DNA of 64,000 nt. Source: Lautropia sp. (lineage in GTDB: Bacteria > Pseudomonadota > Gammaproteobacteria > Burkholderiales > Burkholderiaceae_E). A model generated the notes under the pieces. It searched no databases and was not told the DNA's origin. It saw only the letters and a list, made by a program, of their open reading frames with translations. Each line of letters starts with the position of its first letter. Within the stretch, counting starts at the first letter, position 1. Positions 1 through 11,332 of the stretch are shown piece by piece. Both the position numbers and the translations under genes were made by a program. The stretch spans positions 49,565 to 113,564 of the forward strand of contig JAUMZD010000005.1 of NCBI GenBank assembly GCA_030528325.1. Direction: 5' to 3'.

Positions 1-1579
1 CATAGATCTTGTAGACATCCTCGGTGCCGGACGGGCGGGCGGCAAACCAGGCGTTTTCGGTCACGACCTTCAGCCCACCGATCTTCGCGCCGTTGCCCGG
101 TGCCTCGGTCAGTTTGGCGGTGATCGGCTCACCGGCCAGTGTCGAGGCCGTCACATTCTCGGGAGACAGGGCCGAGAGCTTCGCCTTCTGCTCCCGATTG
201 GCCGGGGCATCGACACGGGCGTAAGCCGGCGCGCCAAACCGTTCGGCCAGGGCGGCATAGTGCTGGCTGGGGGTCTTGCCGGTGCGGGCCAGGATCTCGG
301 AGGCCAGCAGGGCCAGGATGATGCCGTCCTTGTCGGTGCTCCACACCGACCCGTCGTGCCGCAGGAAGGAGGCACCAGCCGATTCTTCGCCCCCGAACGG
401 CCCACTGCCATCCAGCAGACCGGGCACGAACCACTTGAAGCCGACCGGCACCTCGACCAGCTTGCGGCCCAGCGACTGGGCCACCCGGTCGATCATCGAG
501 CTGCTGACCAACGTCTTGCCGATGAAACCGTCGGCCGGCCACTGTGGCCGGTTGCCATAGAGGTACTGGATGGCGACGGCCAGATAATGGTTCGGGTTCA
601 TCAGGCCGGCATCGGGCGTGACGATGCCGTGACGGTCGGCATCGGCGTCGTTGCCGGTGGCGATGTCGTAGGCGTTCTTCTGGGCCACAAGGCTTGCCAT
701 CGCACTGGGCGAGCTGCAGTCCATCCGGATCTTGCCGTCCCAGTCCAGCGTCATGAAGCGCCAGGTCGCATCCACCAGCGGGTTCACCACCGTCAGATCC
801 AGCTTGTGCCGCTCGGCGATGGCGCCCCAGTAATCGACCGAGGCGCCGCCCAGCGGATCGGCACCGATACGCACGCCGGCGCTGCGGATGGCGTCCAGAT
901 CCAGCACGCTGGGCAGGTCGTCCACATAATGGCCGAGGTAGTCATAGGCTTTCGCTGCCTTGCGGGCCCGCTCGAAGGGCATGCGCTTGACGCCCTTCAT
1001 GCCGGCTGCCATGTACTCGTTGGCCTTCGTGGCAATCCATTTGGTGGCATCGGTGTCGGCCGGGCCCCCATGCGGCGGGTTGTACTTGAAGCCGCCATCG
1101 GTGGGCGGATTGTGCGAGGGCGTGACCACGATGCCGTCGGCCAGACCCTTGTTCGCCGGCAGGTCGTTCACGCCACCGATCTTGCCCCGGTTGGCCTGCA
1201 GGATGGCATGCGAGACGGCGGGGGTCGGTGTGTAGCGGTCGGCTGCGTCGACGAAGACCGTCACGTCGTTGGCGGCCAGCACTTCCAGCGCCGAGGCCCA
1301 GGCCGGCTCGGACAGCGCGTGCGTGTCACGCCCGATGAAGAGCGGGCCATCGAAGCCCTGGGCCTGGCGGTAATCACAGATGGCCTGCGTGGTGGCCAGG
1401 ATGTGATCCTCGTTGAACGAGGTCTTCAGGCTCGTGCCCCGATGGCCGGAGGTGCCGAAGGCCACCTGCTGGTCGATGACCTGCGGATCGGGCTTGCGCA
1501 CATAATAGGCAGTGACGAGGCTGGCCAGATCGATCAGATCCTGGGGCTGGGCCAGCTGGCCGGCGCGGGGGTGCGACAT
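1..1579 (-). CDS. pgm: phosphoglucomutase (alpha-D-glucose-phosphate specific), 3' end cut by window edge
   Basis: Interconverts glucose 1-phosphate and glucose 6-phosphate in the cytoplasm, linking glycolysis to glycogen and sugar-nucleotide synthesis. About 526 residues are visible. The phosphoserine loop [19 protein letters not shown] lies near residue 140, a metal-binding DADADRHG loop follows near residue 300, and the phosphate-binding [12 protein letters not shown] motif sits at the very end of the visible protein, so only roughly 20 to 30 residues are missing compared with the usual 546-residue enzyme. The ATG at 1579 is preceded by a good AAGGAG ribosome site. The gene is transcribed leftward, divergent from the hydrolase at 1922. 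The DGGFKYNPP context fits the Pgm type rather than ManB/AlgC phosphomannomutases. Confidence 0.95.
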   Translation of the reverse strand, partial: MSHPRAGQLAQPQDLIDLASLVTAYYVRKPDPQVIDQQVAFGTSGHRGTSLKTSFNEDHILATTQAICDYRQAQGFDGPLFIGRDTHALSEPAWASALEVLAANDVTVFVDAADRYTPTPAVSHAILQANRGKIGGVNDLPANKGLADGIVVTPSHNPPTDGGFKYNPPHGGPADTDATKWIATKANEYMAAGMKGVKRMPFERARKAAKAYDYLGHYVDDLPSVLDLDAIRSAGVRIGADPLGGASVDYWGAIAERHKLDLTVVNPLVDATWRFMTLDWDGKIRMDCSSPSAMASLVAQKNAYDIATGNDADADRHGIVTPDAGLMNPNHYLAVAIQYLYGNRPQWPADGFIGKTLVSSSMIDRVAQSLGRKLVEVPVGFKWFVPGLLDGSGPFGGEESAGASFLRHDGSVWSTDKDGIILALLASEILARTGKTPSQHYAALAERFGAPAYARVDAPANREQKAKLSALSPENVTASTLAGEPITAKLTEAPGNGAKIGGLKVVTENAWFAARPSGTEDVYKIY

Positions 1580-1921
1580 GACGGGTCTCCTTCAATCAAG
1601 GGAATCAATATCCTCGATGGTACGCAAATTCGCCCATTCCGGTTTGCTGGCCGTCAAGCCACAGCCTGAAGGGTGCTCGCTGAACGAATCCACAGGGACG
1701 CCGCATCTCCGGAACGGGGCGACGCGCGACGGAACAGAAATCTGCTTAGTCCGTCTTCACAGGCACGTGGTTTCCAAGGTTGGTAATTCCGTCGCCAGTG
1801 ACGCAGGCTGCGCAGGAAGGAGGTGTTCTATATCATGGGCGATCCCGGTCATCTCGGATGATGACCACTATGTTCTCCTGAGACCGCGTCGTCGACATGG
1901 CGGCGGGAAGGATCATCCGGG
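1580..1921. other. intergenic region between divergent pgm and hydrolase
   Basis: This 342-base gap must hold the promoters of both divergent genes. I see no convincing sigma-70 promoter pair, no RNA gene and no repeat; the open frames across it are high-GC shadows without family resemblance. Confidence 0.4.
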
Positions 1922-2869
1922 ATGCACTCACGAAAAGCTGAACAGACTTCTGCAGGCGCTGCATCGCCCATCAGTTTTCCAGCCGCAGACGGTTATACCC
2001 TTCGGGGGCATCTGTGGCGCCATCCGGTTGGGGGTTCCGATCGGCCGGTCGTGATCATCAATCCGGCCACGTCGGTGAAGGCCCGTTACTATTGGCGTTT
2101 TGCCGACCATCTGCATGCGCGAGGGATGGATGTTCTCACGTATGATTATCGTGGCATCGGTGAATCACGCCATGGTTCGCTGCGGCAGTTGCAAGCGGGC
2201 TGGGTGGACTGGGGGGAGCAGGATCTGGAAGGCGCGCTACAGCTGGTGAAGACGCTGCTTCCTGAACGACCGATTCATGTCGTGGCGCATTCGGTGGGCG
2301 GGTTGCTGATCGGGCTGGCACCGTCGGCCCAGCGTGTTTCGCGGATTTTCACGATGGGTGCGCAGTTCGCGTGGTGGCAGGACTATGCCAAAGCGGATCG
2401 CCGTCACATGTTCTGGCGTTGGCATGTGATGATGCCGACGCTGGCCCGGCTGATGGGTTATGTGCCGGCGAAGCGGCTGGGCTGGATGGAAGACACCCCC
2501 AAAGGCGTGGCGCTGAGCTGGGCGCGGATGAAGCCGCGTCTGGAGGACGCCCTGCTGAAGCAGCGCACGGATCTGTTGGCCGGGTTCAGCCGGATTCAGG
2601 CACCGATACTGGCGCTGAGCGCATCGGACGACCCCTTCGGCACGGAGCGTGCAATCGAGCGGCTGTTGGCCTACTATGCTCAGAGTGATCGTCACCATCT
2701 GCGCCTGTCATCCGATGCCGTACCAGGGCAGGCCGGCATCGGGCATTTCGCCTTTTTCCATCAGCGTTTCGAGCAAAGCCTGTGGCCGCTGGCGTCGAAC
2801 TGGTTGCTGCAACAGCAATTACCTACCGGTGGTTATATGCTGCTTCGACGTTTTCCGGCTGCGTATTGA
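1922..2869 (+). CDS. alpha/beta hydrolase (COG4757-like serine hydrolase)
   Basis: A 315-residue cytoplasmic serine hydrolase of unknown substrate. The catalytic serine sits in the elbow AHSVGG near residue 120, the likely acid is the aspartate in SASDDPFG near residue 220, and the histidine is in GIGHFAFF near residue 275. The N-terminal part with INPATSVKARYYWRFADHL and LTYDYRGIGESR is typical of predicted hydrolases of the COG4757 type, which have an unusual NPAT stretch in place of the HG oxyanion loop. No signal peptide is visible. The ATG at 1922 has an AAGGAT stretch somewhat far upstream, so a slightly later start is possible. It stands alone between pgm (divergent) and tRNA-Asn (convergent). 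Confidence 0.8.
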   Translation: MHSRKAEQTSAGAASPISFPAADGYTLRGHLWRHPVGGSDRPVVIINPATSVKARYYWRFADHLHARGMDVLTYDYRGIGESRHGSLRQLQAGWVDWGEQDLEGALQLVKTLLPERPIHVVAHSVGGLLIGLAPSAQRVSRIFTMGAQFAWWQDYAKADRRHMFWRWHVMMPTLARLMGYVPAKRLGWMEDTPKGVALSWARMKPRLEDALLKQRTDLLAGFSRIQAPILALSASDDPFGTERAIERLLAYYAQSDRHHLRLSSDAVPGQAGIGHFAFFHQRFEQSLWPLASNWLLQQQLPTGGYMLLRRFPAAY

Positions 2870-2997
2870 CCGGTTGTGAGCCGTTGTTCGGGACAGGATG
2901 GTCCGGGTAGCGGACATCCCCGTGGTCGGTCTGGGCAGGTGGGCGGTTGATACGCCGGGCCGTGTGGAAAAAAGGAGGGGTGAGTAGCGGTAAAAGG

Positions 2998-3034
2998 AAA
3001 AAGCCCTGCCATCTTTCGATGGGCAGGGCTTTGA
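2998..3034 (-). terminator. rho-independent terminator of tRNA-Asn
   Basis: Read on the minus strand, a stem AAAGCCCTGCC with CATC is closed by a GAAA tetraloop and its complement GATGGCAGGGCTTT, with one bulged base, then a T-rich tail. It lies four bases after the tRNA 3' end. Confidence 0.85.
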
Positions 3035-3037
3035 ATT

Positions 3038-3113
3038 TGGCTCCCCGACCTGGGCTCGAACCAGGGACCTGCGGATTAACAGTCCGTCGCTCTACCGACT
3101 GAGCTATCAGGGA
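3038..3113 (-). tRNA. tRNA-Asn (anticodon GTT)
   Basis: A 76-nt cloverleaf on the minus strand. Acceptor TCCCTGA pairs with TCGGGGA, discriminator G, and CCA is encoded. The anticodon loop CTGTTAA gives anticodon GTT, and the T arm carries GGTTCGAGCC. It is a single transcription unit with its own promoter upstream and terminator downstream. Confidence 0.97.
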
Positions 3114-3121
3114 ATAAGGCC

Positions 3122-3150
3122 ATTCTACATAAAAACCGTAGAACGTGCAA
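3122..3150 (-). promoter_or_regulatory. sigma-70 promoter of tRNA-Asn
   Basis: On the minus strand TTGCAC, a 17-bp spacer and TAGAAT, placed so that transcription would start within a few bases of the mature tRNA 5' end at 3113. Confidence 0.75.
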
Positions 3151-3178
3151 CTTTTGGCTTGAAAAATCCTGAAAGTTG

Positions 3179-3274
3179 CCTTTTTGCTTCAAGCTGGCTG
3201 GATCTCTTGCAGCCCATCAAGCTTCTGGAGGCATTCTCGATCCAGCTTCAGCAATGATCGCCTGAAGCAAAAAA
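3179..3274. repeat. long nested inverted repeat
   Basis: Outer arms TTTTTGCTTCA (3181-3191) and TGAAGCAAAAA (3263-3273) enclose inner arms GCTGGATC (3197-3204) and GATCCAGC (3239-3246). T and A tracts pair with each other, so it is not a classical terminator on either strand. It lies in the 326-bp gap between tRNA-Asn and the aminotransferase; no gene is visible in that gap. Confidence 0.5.
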
Positions 3275-3439
3275 AGAATTATATCCTGGTTCTGGCGATT
3301 GTGTTTGAAAAATTGTGTCGCCGGGTGGCCGAGCCGGGGAGGATCAAGATGCTCGCCCGGCTACCAACATGCTTGACTGCCCGGCCGTCTCGCCGGGGGC
3401 GTCAGGGCGGCGGCATGACGCCACCCGGGGCTTCAGCAC

Positions 3440-4648
3440 TCAGCCCACCACTTTCGCGATGGCCTGGGCGATACGCCCGACGTTGCCATCGTTCAGCGCA
3501 GCCACGCAGATGCGACCGCTACTGACGGCATAGATGCCGTGATCGTTCTTCAGCGTCTCGACCTGATCGGCAGTGAGGCCGGAGTAGGAGAACATGCCGC
3601 GCTGTTTCTCGATGAAGCTGAAGTCACGCTGCACGCCGGCGGCCTTCAGGCCGGCCACCAGTGCCTGTCGCATGGCCTTGATGCGGGTGCGCATCGCACC
3701 CAGCTCGTCGTGCCAGAGCTTCAGCAGCTTCTCGTCGTTCAGCACCTTCTGCACCACCATGCCACCGTGGGTGGGTGGGTTGGAGTAGTTGGAACGGATG
3801 ACGCGCTTCAGCTGGCTGAGCACGCGGGTGGCTTCCTCGGCGTCGGGCAGCACGACCGTCAGTGCGCCCACGCGCTCACCGTAGAGTGAGAAGGACTTGG
3901 AGAATGAGCTGGACACGAGGAAGGCCATCTTGCTGGTGGCGAACTTGCGCACCACGGCAGCATCTTCCTCGATGCCGTCACCGAAGCCCTGGTAGGCGAT
4001 GTCGAGGAAGGGCACATGGCCGCCTGCCTGCAGGGCCTCGATGACCTGATCCCACTGTTCAGGATTCAGGTCGACGCCGGTCGGGTTGTGGCAGCAGGCG
4101 TGAAGGACGAAGATCGAACCGGCAGCAGCCTGCCTGATGCAGTCGAGCATGCCGCCGACGTTCACGCCATGGGTGGCTGCATCGTAGTACGGATAGGCCC
4201 TGACTTCGAAGCCGGCGGCCTCGAAGAGGGCGCGGTGGTTCTCCCAGGAGGGGTCACTGATGTAGACGATGGTGCCGGGGGCGGAGAAGCGCTTCAGCAG
4301 GTCGGCACCGATCTTCAGGCCCCCGGTGCCACCGATGGCCTGGGCCGTGATGGCGCGCTTTTCCTGGATGACGGGTGCATCGGCGCCGAACAGCAGGCGC
4401 TGGACGCCTTGGTCGTAGGCGGCGATGCCGTCGATGGGGAGGTAGCCGCGCGGGGCATGGGCGGCGTTCAGCTGGTCTTCGGCTTCACGCACGCAGGCCA
4501 GCAGGGGAAGCTTGCCATTTTCATCGTAATACACGCCCACGCCGAGGTTGACCTTGGTAGGGCGGGTGTCGGCGTTGAAGGCTTCGGTAACGCCCAGAAT
4601 GGGATCCTTGGGGGCGAGGGGAACGGCAGAAAACGGCGAACTGGCCAC
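3440..4648 (-). CDS. aspartate / aromatic amino acid aminotransferase (class I PLP)
   Basis: A 402-residue cytoplasmic transaminase that moves amino groups between aspartate or aromatic amino acids and 2-oxoglutarate. The AspC/TyrB hallmarks are present in order: VNLGVGVYYDENGKLP near residue 35, the YLPIDG stretch, CCHNPTGVD near residue 188, DIAYQGFGDG near 220, the PLP lysine in SSSFSKSFSLYGERVG near 250, and the C-terminal FSYSGL and SSGRICVAAL with the substrate-binding arginine. The ATG at 4648 has a GGAGTT ribosome site. Length matches the family. It is divergent from uvrB, an order I recall from other Burkholderiales. Sequence alone does not separate AspC from TyrB activity, hence no symbol. 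Confidence 0.9.
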   Translation of the reverse strand: MASSPFSAVPLAPKDPILGVTEAFNADTRPTKVNLGVGVYYDENGKLPLLACVREAEDQLNAAHAPRGYLPIDGIAAYDQGVQRLLFGADAPVIQEKRAITAQAIGGTGGLKIGADLLKRFSAPGTIVYISDPSWENHRALFEAAGFEVRAYPYYDAATHGVNVGGMLDCIRQAAAGSIFVLHACCHNPTGVDLNPEQWDQVIEALQAGGHVPFLDIAYQGFGDGIEEDAAVVRKFATSKMAFLVSSSFSKSFSLYGERVGALTVVLPDAEEATRVLSQLKRVIRSNYSNPPTHGGMVVQKVLNDEKLLKLWHDELGAMRTRIKAMRQALVAGLKAAGVQRDFSFIEKQRGMFSYSGLTADQVETLKNDHGIYAVSSGRICVAALNDGNVGRIAQAIAKVVG

Positions 4649-5192
4649 GGATGGAACTCCTTTTTGACGGGTTCTGACATTTTAACCGTGCCGTTGCCTG
4701 TCCGTGGTTTTTTGGCGGCCTGATGTCGGGTTGCGCTTCGGTTGTTGCAATTGTTGACAGATCGGCTTTCCCGTACTTTTTCAGCCAATTCAGGGACTCA
4801 CGGGAAGGTGCCTGTCAGGGTGCCTGCCACATTTTGCTGAAAGCACCAAATCGGGCGCAGAAAACGCTAGTTTTTTCCCGATGAGCGGTACATAATCGCC
4901 GACTGTTGTTCCTCAGACGTGGCTGGCGAATCCGATTCTCAGCCGCTTTCACGGCCGCAGCAGCCGCTTTGCAGGCGGTTCCTGCTGAAAGGGGATCGGC
5001 GCGGTTCCTGCTGTCCGGTTTGCCTGATGTTGGCTGGTGGCTCAGTTCGTTAATGATTCGGCGCTCGTCAAGGCCGGGGACGCCGTTTGCCTGACCTCAC
5101 CTGCAGGGGCTGTTTCGTGCCACACGAGCTGGGAACAAAGTCTTACCTTTTCTCTTCTGTGCATGCCCGGAGGGCCCTGACGGCTGCCACCT
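4649..5192. other. intergenic region between aminotransferase and uvrB
   Basis: A 544-base divergent gap. A possible -10 hexamer CATAAT at 4891-4896 could serve uvrB with a leader of about 290 nt, but its -35 is weak. I did not find a convincing LexA box. A 62-codon frame at 4906-5094 has no support as a gene. Confidence 0.4.
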
Positions 5193-7301
<2,109 letters not shown>

Positions 7302-7370
7302 TTGGTCATTCAAGCGTTACACATTCAGGAAAATCAGGTAGCTCACATGGGAAAAAGAGAACCTCTCTCG

Positions 7371-7868
7371 ATGGCGATGGCAACGCGGGTGCTGTTTGTC
7401 TGCATGGGCAATATCTGTCGCTCGCCGATGGCGCACGGGGTATTCCGTCATCAGATCCGGCAGGCGGGCCTGGAATCGGTGGTGGGCGTGGGGTCGGCTG
7501 GCACCCACGCGTTTCACCAGGGCGAGCCCTCGGATCCGCGTACCCAGATGGCGATGAGCAAGCGCGGTTATGACATCTCGGATCTGCGTGCCCGCCAGGT
7601 GACGATGGAAGACTTCGAGAATTACGACATGATTCTGGTGATGGACTGGGAGAATCTGAACCTGCTTCAAAACCAGGCGCCAAAGCGTTATCATCACAAA
7701 CTGCAGATGATGATGCGCTTTGCCAGCGATCATGAGTCGGCTACGGTGCCCGACCCGTACCAGGGGGGCGCCCAGGCTTTCGAGCAGGCGCTCGACTACG
7801 TCGAGGATGCCTGCTCGGGTCTGCTGGAAATCGTCCGTCGTCGCGCCACGCAAGTGGCCGCTGCCTGA
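7371..7868 (+). CDS. low-molecular-weight protein-tyrosine-phosphatase
   Basis: About 165 residues; a cytoplasmic phosphatase that removes phosphate from phosphotyrosine or small aryl phosphates. The N-terminal P-loop CMGNICRS carries the nucleophilic cysteine and the arginine of the CX5R motif, and the general-acid aspartate is in VPDPYQGG near residue 126. I chose the ATG at 7371 (protein MAMATRVLFVCMGN), since upstream in-frame starts at 7302 (TTG, touching the uvrB stop) and 7347 add residues not found in the family; AAAAGAGAA upstream is a plausible ribosome site. ATG 7377 is an alternative. It lies 69 bp after uvrB and may be cotranscribed; a perfect GC hairpin at 7879-7899 follows the stop but lacks a T-tract. 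Confidence 0.9.
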   Translation: MAMATRVLFVCMGNICRSPMAHGVFRHQIRQAGLESVVGVGSAGTHAFHQGEPSDPRTQMAMSKRGYDISDLRARQVTMEDFENYDMILVMDWENLNLLQNQAPKRYHHKLQMMMRFASDHESATVPDPYQGGAQAFEQALDYVEDACSGLLEIVRRRATQVAAA

Positions 7869-8061
7869 GGCAGGGCCTGCGGCGCAGATCGTGCGCCGCG
7901 TCTGTGCCGGCTCTGAAGGGTCGGCCTCGATGGCCCGGCCCCGAAGGGTTGGCCCTGAAGGTGCCGCTGGCGCCCGTCCTGGCGGAAGCCAGCCCGTCCG
8001 GCCCCCTTTCCGCACCTTGCTTCCGTCTTCTCCTGCGCCCGCAGGGAGCCGCTGACATTTT

Positions 8062-8094
8062 CTTGACTAATAAACTCAAGTAATCGGGTATAAT
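8062..8094 (+). promoter_or_regulatory. isc promoter with IscR-type operator
   Basis: TTGACT (8063-8068) and a perfect TATAAT (8089-8094) flank an inverted repeat CTTGA / TCAAG (8062-8066 and 8076-8080). The spacer is 20 bp, longer than the usual 17, and the inverted repeat overlaps the -35. This matches the general layout of autorepressed iscR promoters with a type 1 IscR site; the binding assignment is inference. The start codon of iscR follows 34 bp after the -10. Confidence 0.65.
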
Positions 8095-8127
8095 CCTGCT
8101 TGAGATTTCTGACTTCGGAGTGTTGTC

Positions 8128-8646
8128 ATGCGGTTGACCACCAAGGGACGTTTTGCCGTCACGGCCATGATCGACCTGGCCTTGCGTGAGCACAATGGGC
8201 CGGTCACGCTGGCTGGCATCAGCCAGCGCCAGAAGATTTCCCTGTCGTACCTCGAACAGCTGTTTGGCAAACTGCGTCGGCACGAGCTGGTGGAAAGTAC
8301 CCGCGGGCCGGGTGGCGGCTATTCGCTGGCGCGCCCCAGTCAGGATATCAACGTCTCGTCGATCATCTTTGCGGTGGATGAGCCGCTGGATGCCACGCAG
8401 TGTGGCGGCAAGCAGGACTGCTTCGAGGATGGCCCCTGCATGACGCACGAACTCTGGACGGCACTCAACAAGCGGATGATCGATTATCTGGACTCTGTCA
8501 GCCTGCAGGATCTGGTCGAGCAGCAGCGCAAGCGCGAGCAGCAGCCGGCCACACGGCAGATTTCCATCACCCGCGAGCACAAGGCGGCCCTCGAGCTGCC
8601 GACCTCGTCGCTTCAGGCCATCGACAGTGACGGTACTCGCGCCTAA
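8128..8646 (+). CDS. iscR: Fe-S cluster regulator IscR (Rrf2 family)
   Basis: A 172-residue winged-helix repressor that senses cellular Fe-S status by binding a [2Fe-2S] cluster and autoregulates the isc operon. The N-terminal Rrf2 domain [18 protein letters not shown] is followed by the recognition helix region [19 protein letters not shown] and the wing [10 protein letters not shown]. Three cluster cysteines appear in [14 protein letters not shown] near residues 92-104, with a following histidine in THELW, as in E. coli IscR. First gene of the isc operon, preceded by a likely IscR-controlled promoter. Stop codon lies 19 bp before iscS. Confidence 0.95.
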   Translation: MRLTTKGRFAVTAMIDLALREHNGPVTLAGISQRQKISLSYLEQLFGKLRRHELVESTRGPGGGYSLARPSQDINVSSIIFAVDEPLDATQCGGKQDCFEDGPCMTHELWTALNKRMIDYLDSVSLQDLVEQQRKREQQPATRQISITREHKAALELPTSSLQAIDSDGTRA

Positions 8647-8665
8647 TCCCTCCATTCATTCAACG

Positions 8666-9874
8666 ATGTCTCAACCCATCTATCTCGATTATTCCGCGAC
8701 GACCCCGGTCGATCCGCGCGTGGCCGACCGGATGATCCCGTTCCTGCGCGAGAGCTTTGGCAATCCGGCCTCACGCAGTCATGCCTATGGCTGGGAAGCC
8801 GAAAAGGCCGTCGAAGAGGCGCGAGCCGAAGTGGCGGCGCTGGTCAACTGTGATCCGCGTGAGCTGGTGTGGACATCCGGCGCAACCGAGGCCATCAACC
8901 TGGCGCTGAAGGGCGCTGCGCACTTCTATCAGCAGCGCGGCAAGCACCTGATCACGATCAAGACCGAGCACAAGGCCACGCTCGACACGATGCGCGAGCT
9001 GGAGCGTCAGGGCTTCGAGGTCACCTATCTCGATGTGAAGGAAGACGGCCTGATCGACCTTGAAGTGCTGCGTGCCGCGTTGCGTGAGGACACGATTCTG
9101 GTCTCCGTCATGTTCGTGAACAATGAAATCGGCGTCATTCAGGACATCGCTGCCATTGGCGAGATGCTGCGCGAGCGCAAGATCCTGTTCCATGTGGATG
9201 CGGCCCAGGCAACCGGCAAGGTCGAGATCGACCTGCAGAAGCTGAAGGTCGACCTGATGAGCTTCTCGGCCCACAAGACCTATGGCCCCAAGGGCGTGGG
9301 TGCGTTGTTCGTGCGTCGCAAGCCGCGGGTGCGCATCGAGGCCCAGATGCACGGCGGTGGACACGAGCGCGGCATGCGCTCGGGCACGCTGCCCACGCAC
9401 CAGATCGTCGGCATGGGCGAGGCTTTCCGGCTGGCTCGTCTCGAGATGGGCAAGGACAACGAGCATGCCCGCCGTCTGCGTGACCGTCTGCTGAAAGGTT
9501 TGTCCGAGATCGAGGAAACCTACGTCAACGGCAGCATGGAGCACCGGGTCGCCCAGAACCTGAACGTCAGCTTCAACTATGTCGAGGGCGAGTCGCTGAT
9601 CATGGCGGTCAAGCAGATCGCGGTGTCCTCGGGTTCAGCCTGTACCTCCGCCAGCCTCGAGCCGTCCTACGTGCTGCGCGCCCTGGGGCGCAACGACGAG
9701 CTGGCTCACAGTTCCATCCGCTTCTCGATCGGCCGTTTCACGACCGAGGAAGAGGTCGATTTCACCATCGGGCTGATGAAGTCGCAGATCGGAAAACTGC
9801 GCGAGATGTCCCCCTTGTGGGAGATGGTTCAGGAAGGCATCGACCTCAACACCGTTCAGTGGGCTGCCCACTGA
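8666..9874 (+). CDS. iscS: cysteine desulfurase IscS
   Basis: PLP enzyme that takes sulfur from cysteine as a persulfide and hands it to IscU. The 402-residue protein starts [16 protein letters not shown]; the ATG at 8666 matches the family start, while an in-frame GTG at 8627 inside iscR is rejected. The PLP lysine is in [12 protein letters not shown] near residue 205, the catalytic mobile-loop cysteine in [18 protein letters not shown] near 327, and the C-terminal [12 protein letters not shown] that contacts IscU is intact. Length equals group I IscS enzymes (404). Central gene of the isc operon, 26 bp before iscU. Confidence 0.97.
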   Translation: MSQPIYLDYSATTPVDPRVADRMIPFLRESFGNPASRSHAYGWEAEKAVEEARAEVAALVNCDPRELVWTSGATEAINLALKGAAHFYQQRGKHLITIKTEHKATLDTMRELERQGFEVTYLDVKEDGLIDLEVLRAALREDTILVSVMFVNNEIGVIQDIAAIGEMLRERKILFHVDAAQATGKVEIDLQKLKVDLMSFSAHKTYGPKGVGALFVRRKPRVRIEAQMHGGGHERGMRSGTLPTHQIVGMGEAFRLARLEMGKDNEHARRLRDRLLKGLSEIEETYVNGSMEHRVAQNLNVSFNYVEGESLIMAVKQIAVSSGSACTSASLEPSYVLRALGRNDELAHSSIRFSIGRFTTEEEVDFTIGLMKSQIGKLREMSPLWEMVQEGIDLNTVQWAAH

Positions 9875-9900
9875 CCCCAACCGGATCAGGAGTACCAATC

Positions 9901-10296
9901 ATGGCTTATAGCGACAAAGTGGTAGACCACTATGAAAACCCCCGCAACGTGGGCTCGATGGACAAGTCCGACACGTCGGTAGGCACCGGCATGGTCGGCG
10001 CACCTGCCTGTGGCGACGTGATGAAGCTGCAGATCAAGGTGAACGCCGAAGGGCGGATCGAGGACGCCAAGTTCAAGACCTATGGCTGCGGCTCGGCGAT
10101 CGCGTCGTCGTCCCTGGTGACCGAATGGGTCAAGGGCAAGTCGCTGGACGAGGCGCTGGCCATCCGCAACACAGAGATCGCCGAGGAGCTGGCGCTGCCG
10201 CCCGTCAAGATCCACTGTTCGATTCTGGCCGAAGATGCGATCAAGGCTGCCGTCGAGGACTATCGCAGCAAGAATCCGCAGGCAGCGGCAGCCTGA
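9901..10296 (+). CDS. iscU: Fe-S cluster scaffold IscU
   Basis: A 131-residue scaffold on which [2Fe-2S] clusters are built before transfer by HscA/HscB. The three ligand cysteines are in GAPACGDV, YGCGSAIASSS and IHCSILAEDA, with the key aspartate right after the first cysteine. The LPPVK motif that HscA recognises is present as ALPPVKIHC. Start ATGGCTTATAGC is preceded by AGGAG. It lies between iscS and iscA; a 14-bp GC palindrome occupies part of the gap to iscA. Confidence 0.97.
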   Translation: MAYSDKVVDHYENPRNVGSMDKSDTSVGTGMVGAPACGDVMKLQIKVNAEGRIEDAKFKTYGCGSAIASSSLVTEWVKGKSLDEALAIRNTEIAEELALPPVKIHCSILAEDAIKAAVEDYRSKNPQAAAA

Positions 10297-10319
10297 GGAC
10301 GGCCGGAAGACCAGGCCCA

Positions 10320-10333
10320 GGCGCCCGGGCGCC
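10320..10333. repeat. GC palindrome between iscU and iscA
   Basis: GGCGCCCGGGCGCC is a perfect 14-bp palindrome in the 70-bp gap. The same core recurs at 58206-58223 between prpB and prpC. Confidence 0.5.
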
Positions 10334-10366
10334 CATCAGCCTGGATGTTTTTGAGGGAACCACATC

Positions 10367-10690
10367 ATGGCCATCACATTGACCGAAGCGGCTGCCCGCC
10401 ACATCGATCGTTACATTGCCCGACGGGGCAAGGGAATCGGTCTGCGTCTGGGGGTGAAGACCTCGGGTTGCTCGGGTCTGGCTTACAAACTCGAATATGC
10501 CGATGATCAGGAAGACACGGATGTCGTCTTCGAGAGTCACGGTGTTCGGGTCTTCATCGATCCGAAGAGCCTGGCCTATATCGACGGCACCGAGCTGGAT
10601 TTCGTCCGCGAGGGCTTGAACGAGGGCTTCAAGTTCAACAACCCGAACGTGAAGGGTGAGTGCGGATGTGGCGAATCCTTCCAGGTCTGA
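10367..10690 (+). CDS. iscA: A-type Fe-S carrier IscA
   Basis: A 107-residue A-type carrier that accepts clusters from IscU and passes them to apo-enzymes. The three conserved cysteines are in [10 protein letters not shown] (near residue 35) and in the C-terminal [11 protein letters not shown] (near 99 and 101). The [16 protein letters not shown] stretch is typical of IscA rather than ErpA. It follows iscU by 70 bp and precedes hscB by about 43 bp. Confidence 0.95.
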   Translation: MAITLTEAAARHIDRYIARRGKGIGLRLGVKTSGCSGLAYKLEYADDQEDTDVVFESHGVRVFIDPKSLAYIDGTELDFVREGLNEGFKFNNPNVKGECGCGESFQV

Positions 10691-10733
10691 GTGCCATGAC
10701 GATGGACAAATTGTGGATGGAGCCTGCCGGACG

Positions 10734-11282
10734 ATGACGGAGGGCGCTTCAGGCGCTGCCTTGCAGCGCTCTTGGTTCGAGCTGCTGGGTATGCCCGAGC
10801 GTTTTGCGCTCGATCTGGCCGAGCTCGAGACGCGGCATCACCGTTTTCAGGCGGTGGTTCACCCGGATCGTCATGTGTCGGGTACGGCCCATGATCGCCG
10901 CCTGGCGCTGCAGCTGGCAGCGCAGGGCAATGAAGCCTTCAGGGTGCTGTCCGAGCCGCTCAGCCGGGCGGCCTATCTGTGCGAGCGTCATGGTGCGCCG
11001 GTCGATGCTGAGCGCAACACGGCGATGCCGCCGGCTTTCCTGATGAAGCAGATGAGCTGGCATGAAGACATCGATGAGGCGCGAGACGCAACGGATGTCT
11101 CGGCAGCACAGGTCTTGCAGCAGAAGCTGTCGACGGAACGGGAGCAGCTGATCGCACAGCTGGGCGTGCTGATCGATGAGCAGGCGAATTACGCCGAAGC
11201 AGTCCATGTGGTTCGGCAACTGATGTTCTTCAACCGCTTGCAAGGCAGTCTGACAGAGGTCATTCGCCAGAAGTCGGCCTGA
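10734..11282 (+). CDS. hscB: Fe-S assembly co-chaperone HscB
   Basis: A 182-residue J-domain protein that delivers IscU to HscA and stimulates its ATPase. The J domain begins SWFELLGMPERFALD and holds the HPD tripeptide in VVHPDRH near residue 44, followed by LSEPLSRAAYLCE. The C-terminal helical part (FLMKQMSWHEDIDEARD onward) is the IscU-binding domain. I chose ATG 10734 (MTEGASGAALQRS); an in-frame GTG at 10656 would overlap iscA and adds 26 unsupported residues. A strong terminator-like hairpin follows before hscA. Confidence 0.92.
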   Translation: MTEGASGAALQRSWFELLGMPERFALDLAELETRHHRFQAVVHPDRHVSGTAHDRRLALQLAAQGNEAFRVLSEPLSRAAYLCERHGAPVDAERNTAMPPAFLMKQMSWHEDIDEARDATDVSAAQVLQQKLSTEREQLIAQLGVLIDEQANYAEAVHVVRQLMFFNRLQGSLTEVIRQKSA

Positions 11283-11332
11283 GCGTCCCGGATATCCTGG
11301 AACGTGTCATGAAGCTGATCACCCTTGCGCTG

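Noticed and set aside
260..1669. 469-residue frame antisense to pgm
   Set aside because: Antisense shadow of pgm with no recognisable domain.
4906..5094. 62-codon frame upstream of uvrB
   Set aside because: No ribosome site or homology; lies in the uvrB leader.
5000..5192. LexA/SOS box before uvrB
   Set aside because: No CTGT-N8-ACAG-like palindrome seen near the start; regulation by LexA not supported here.
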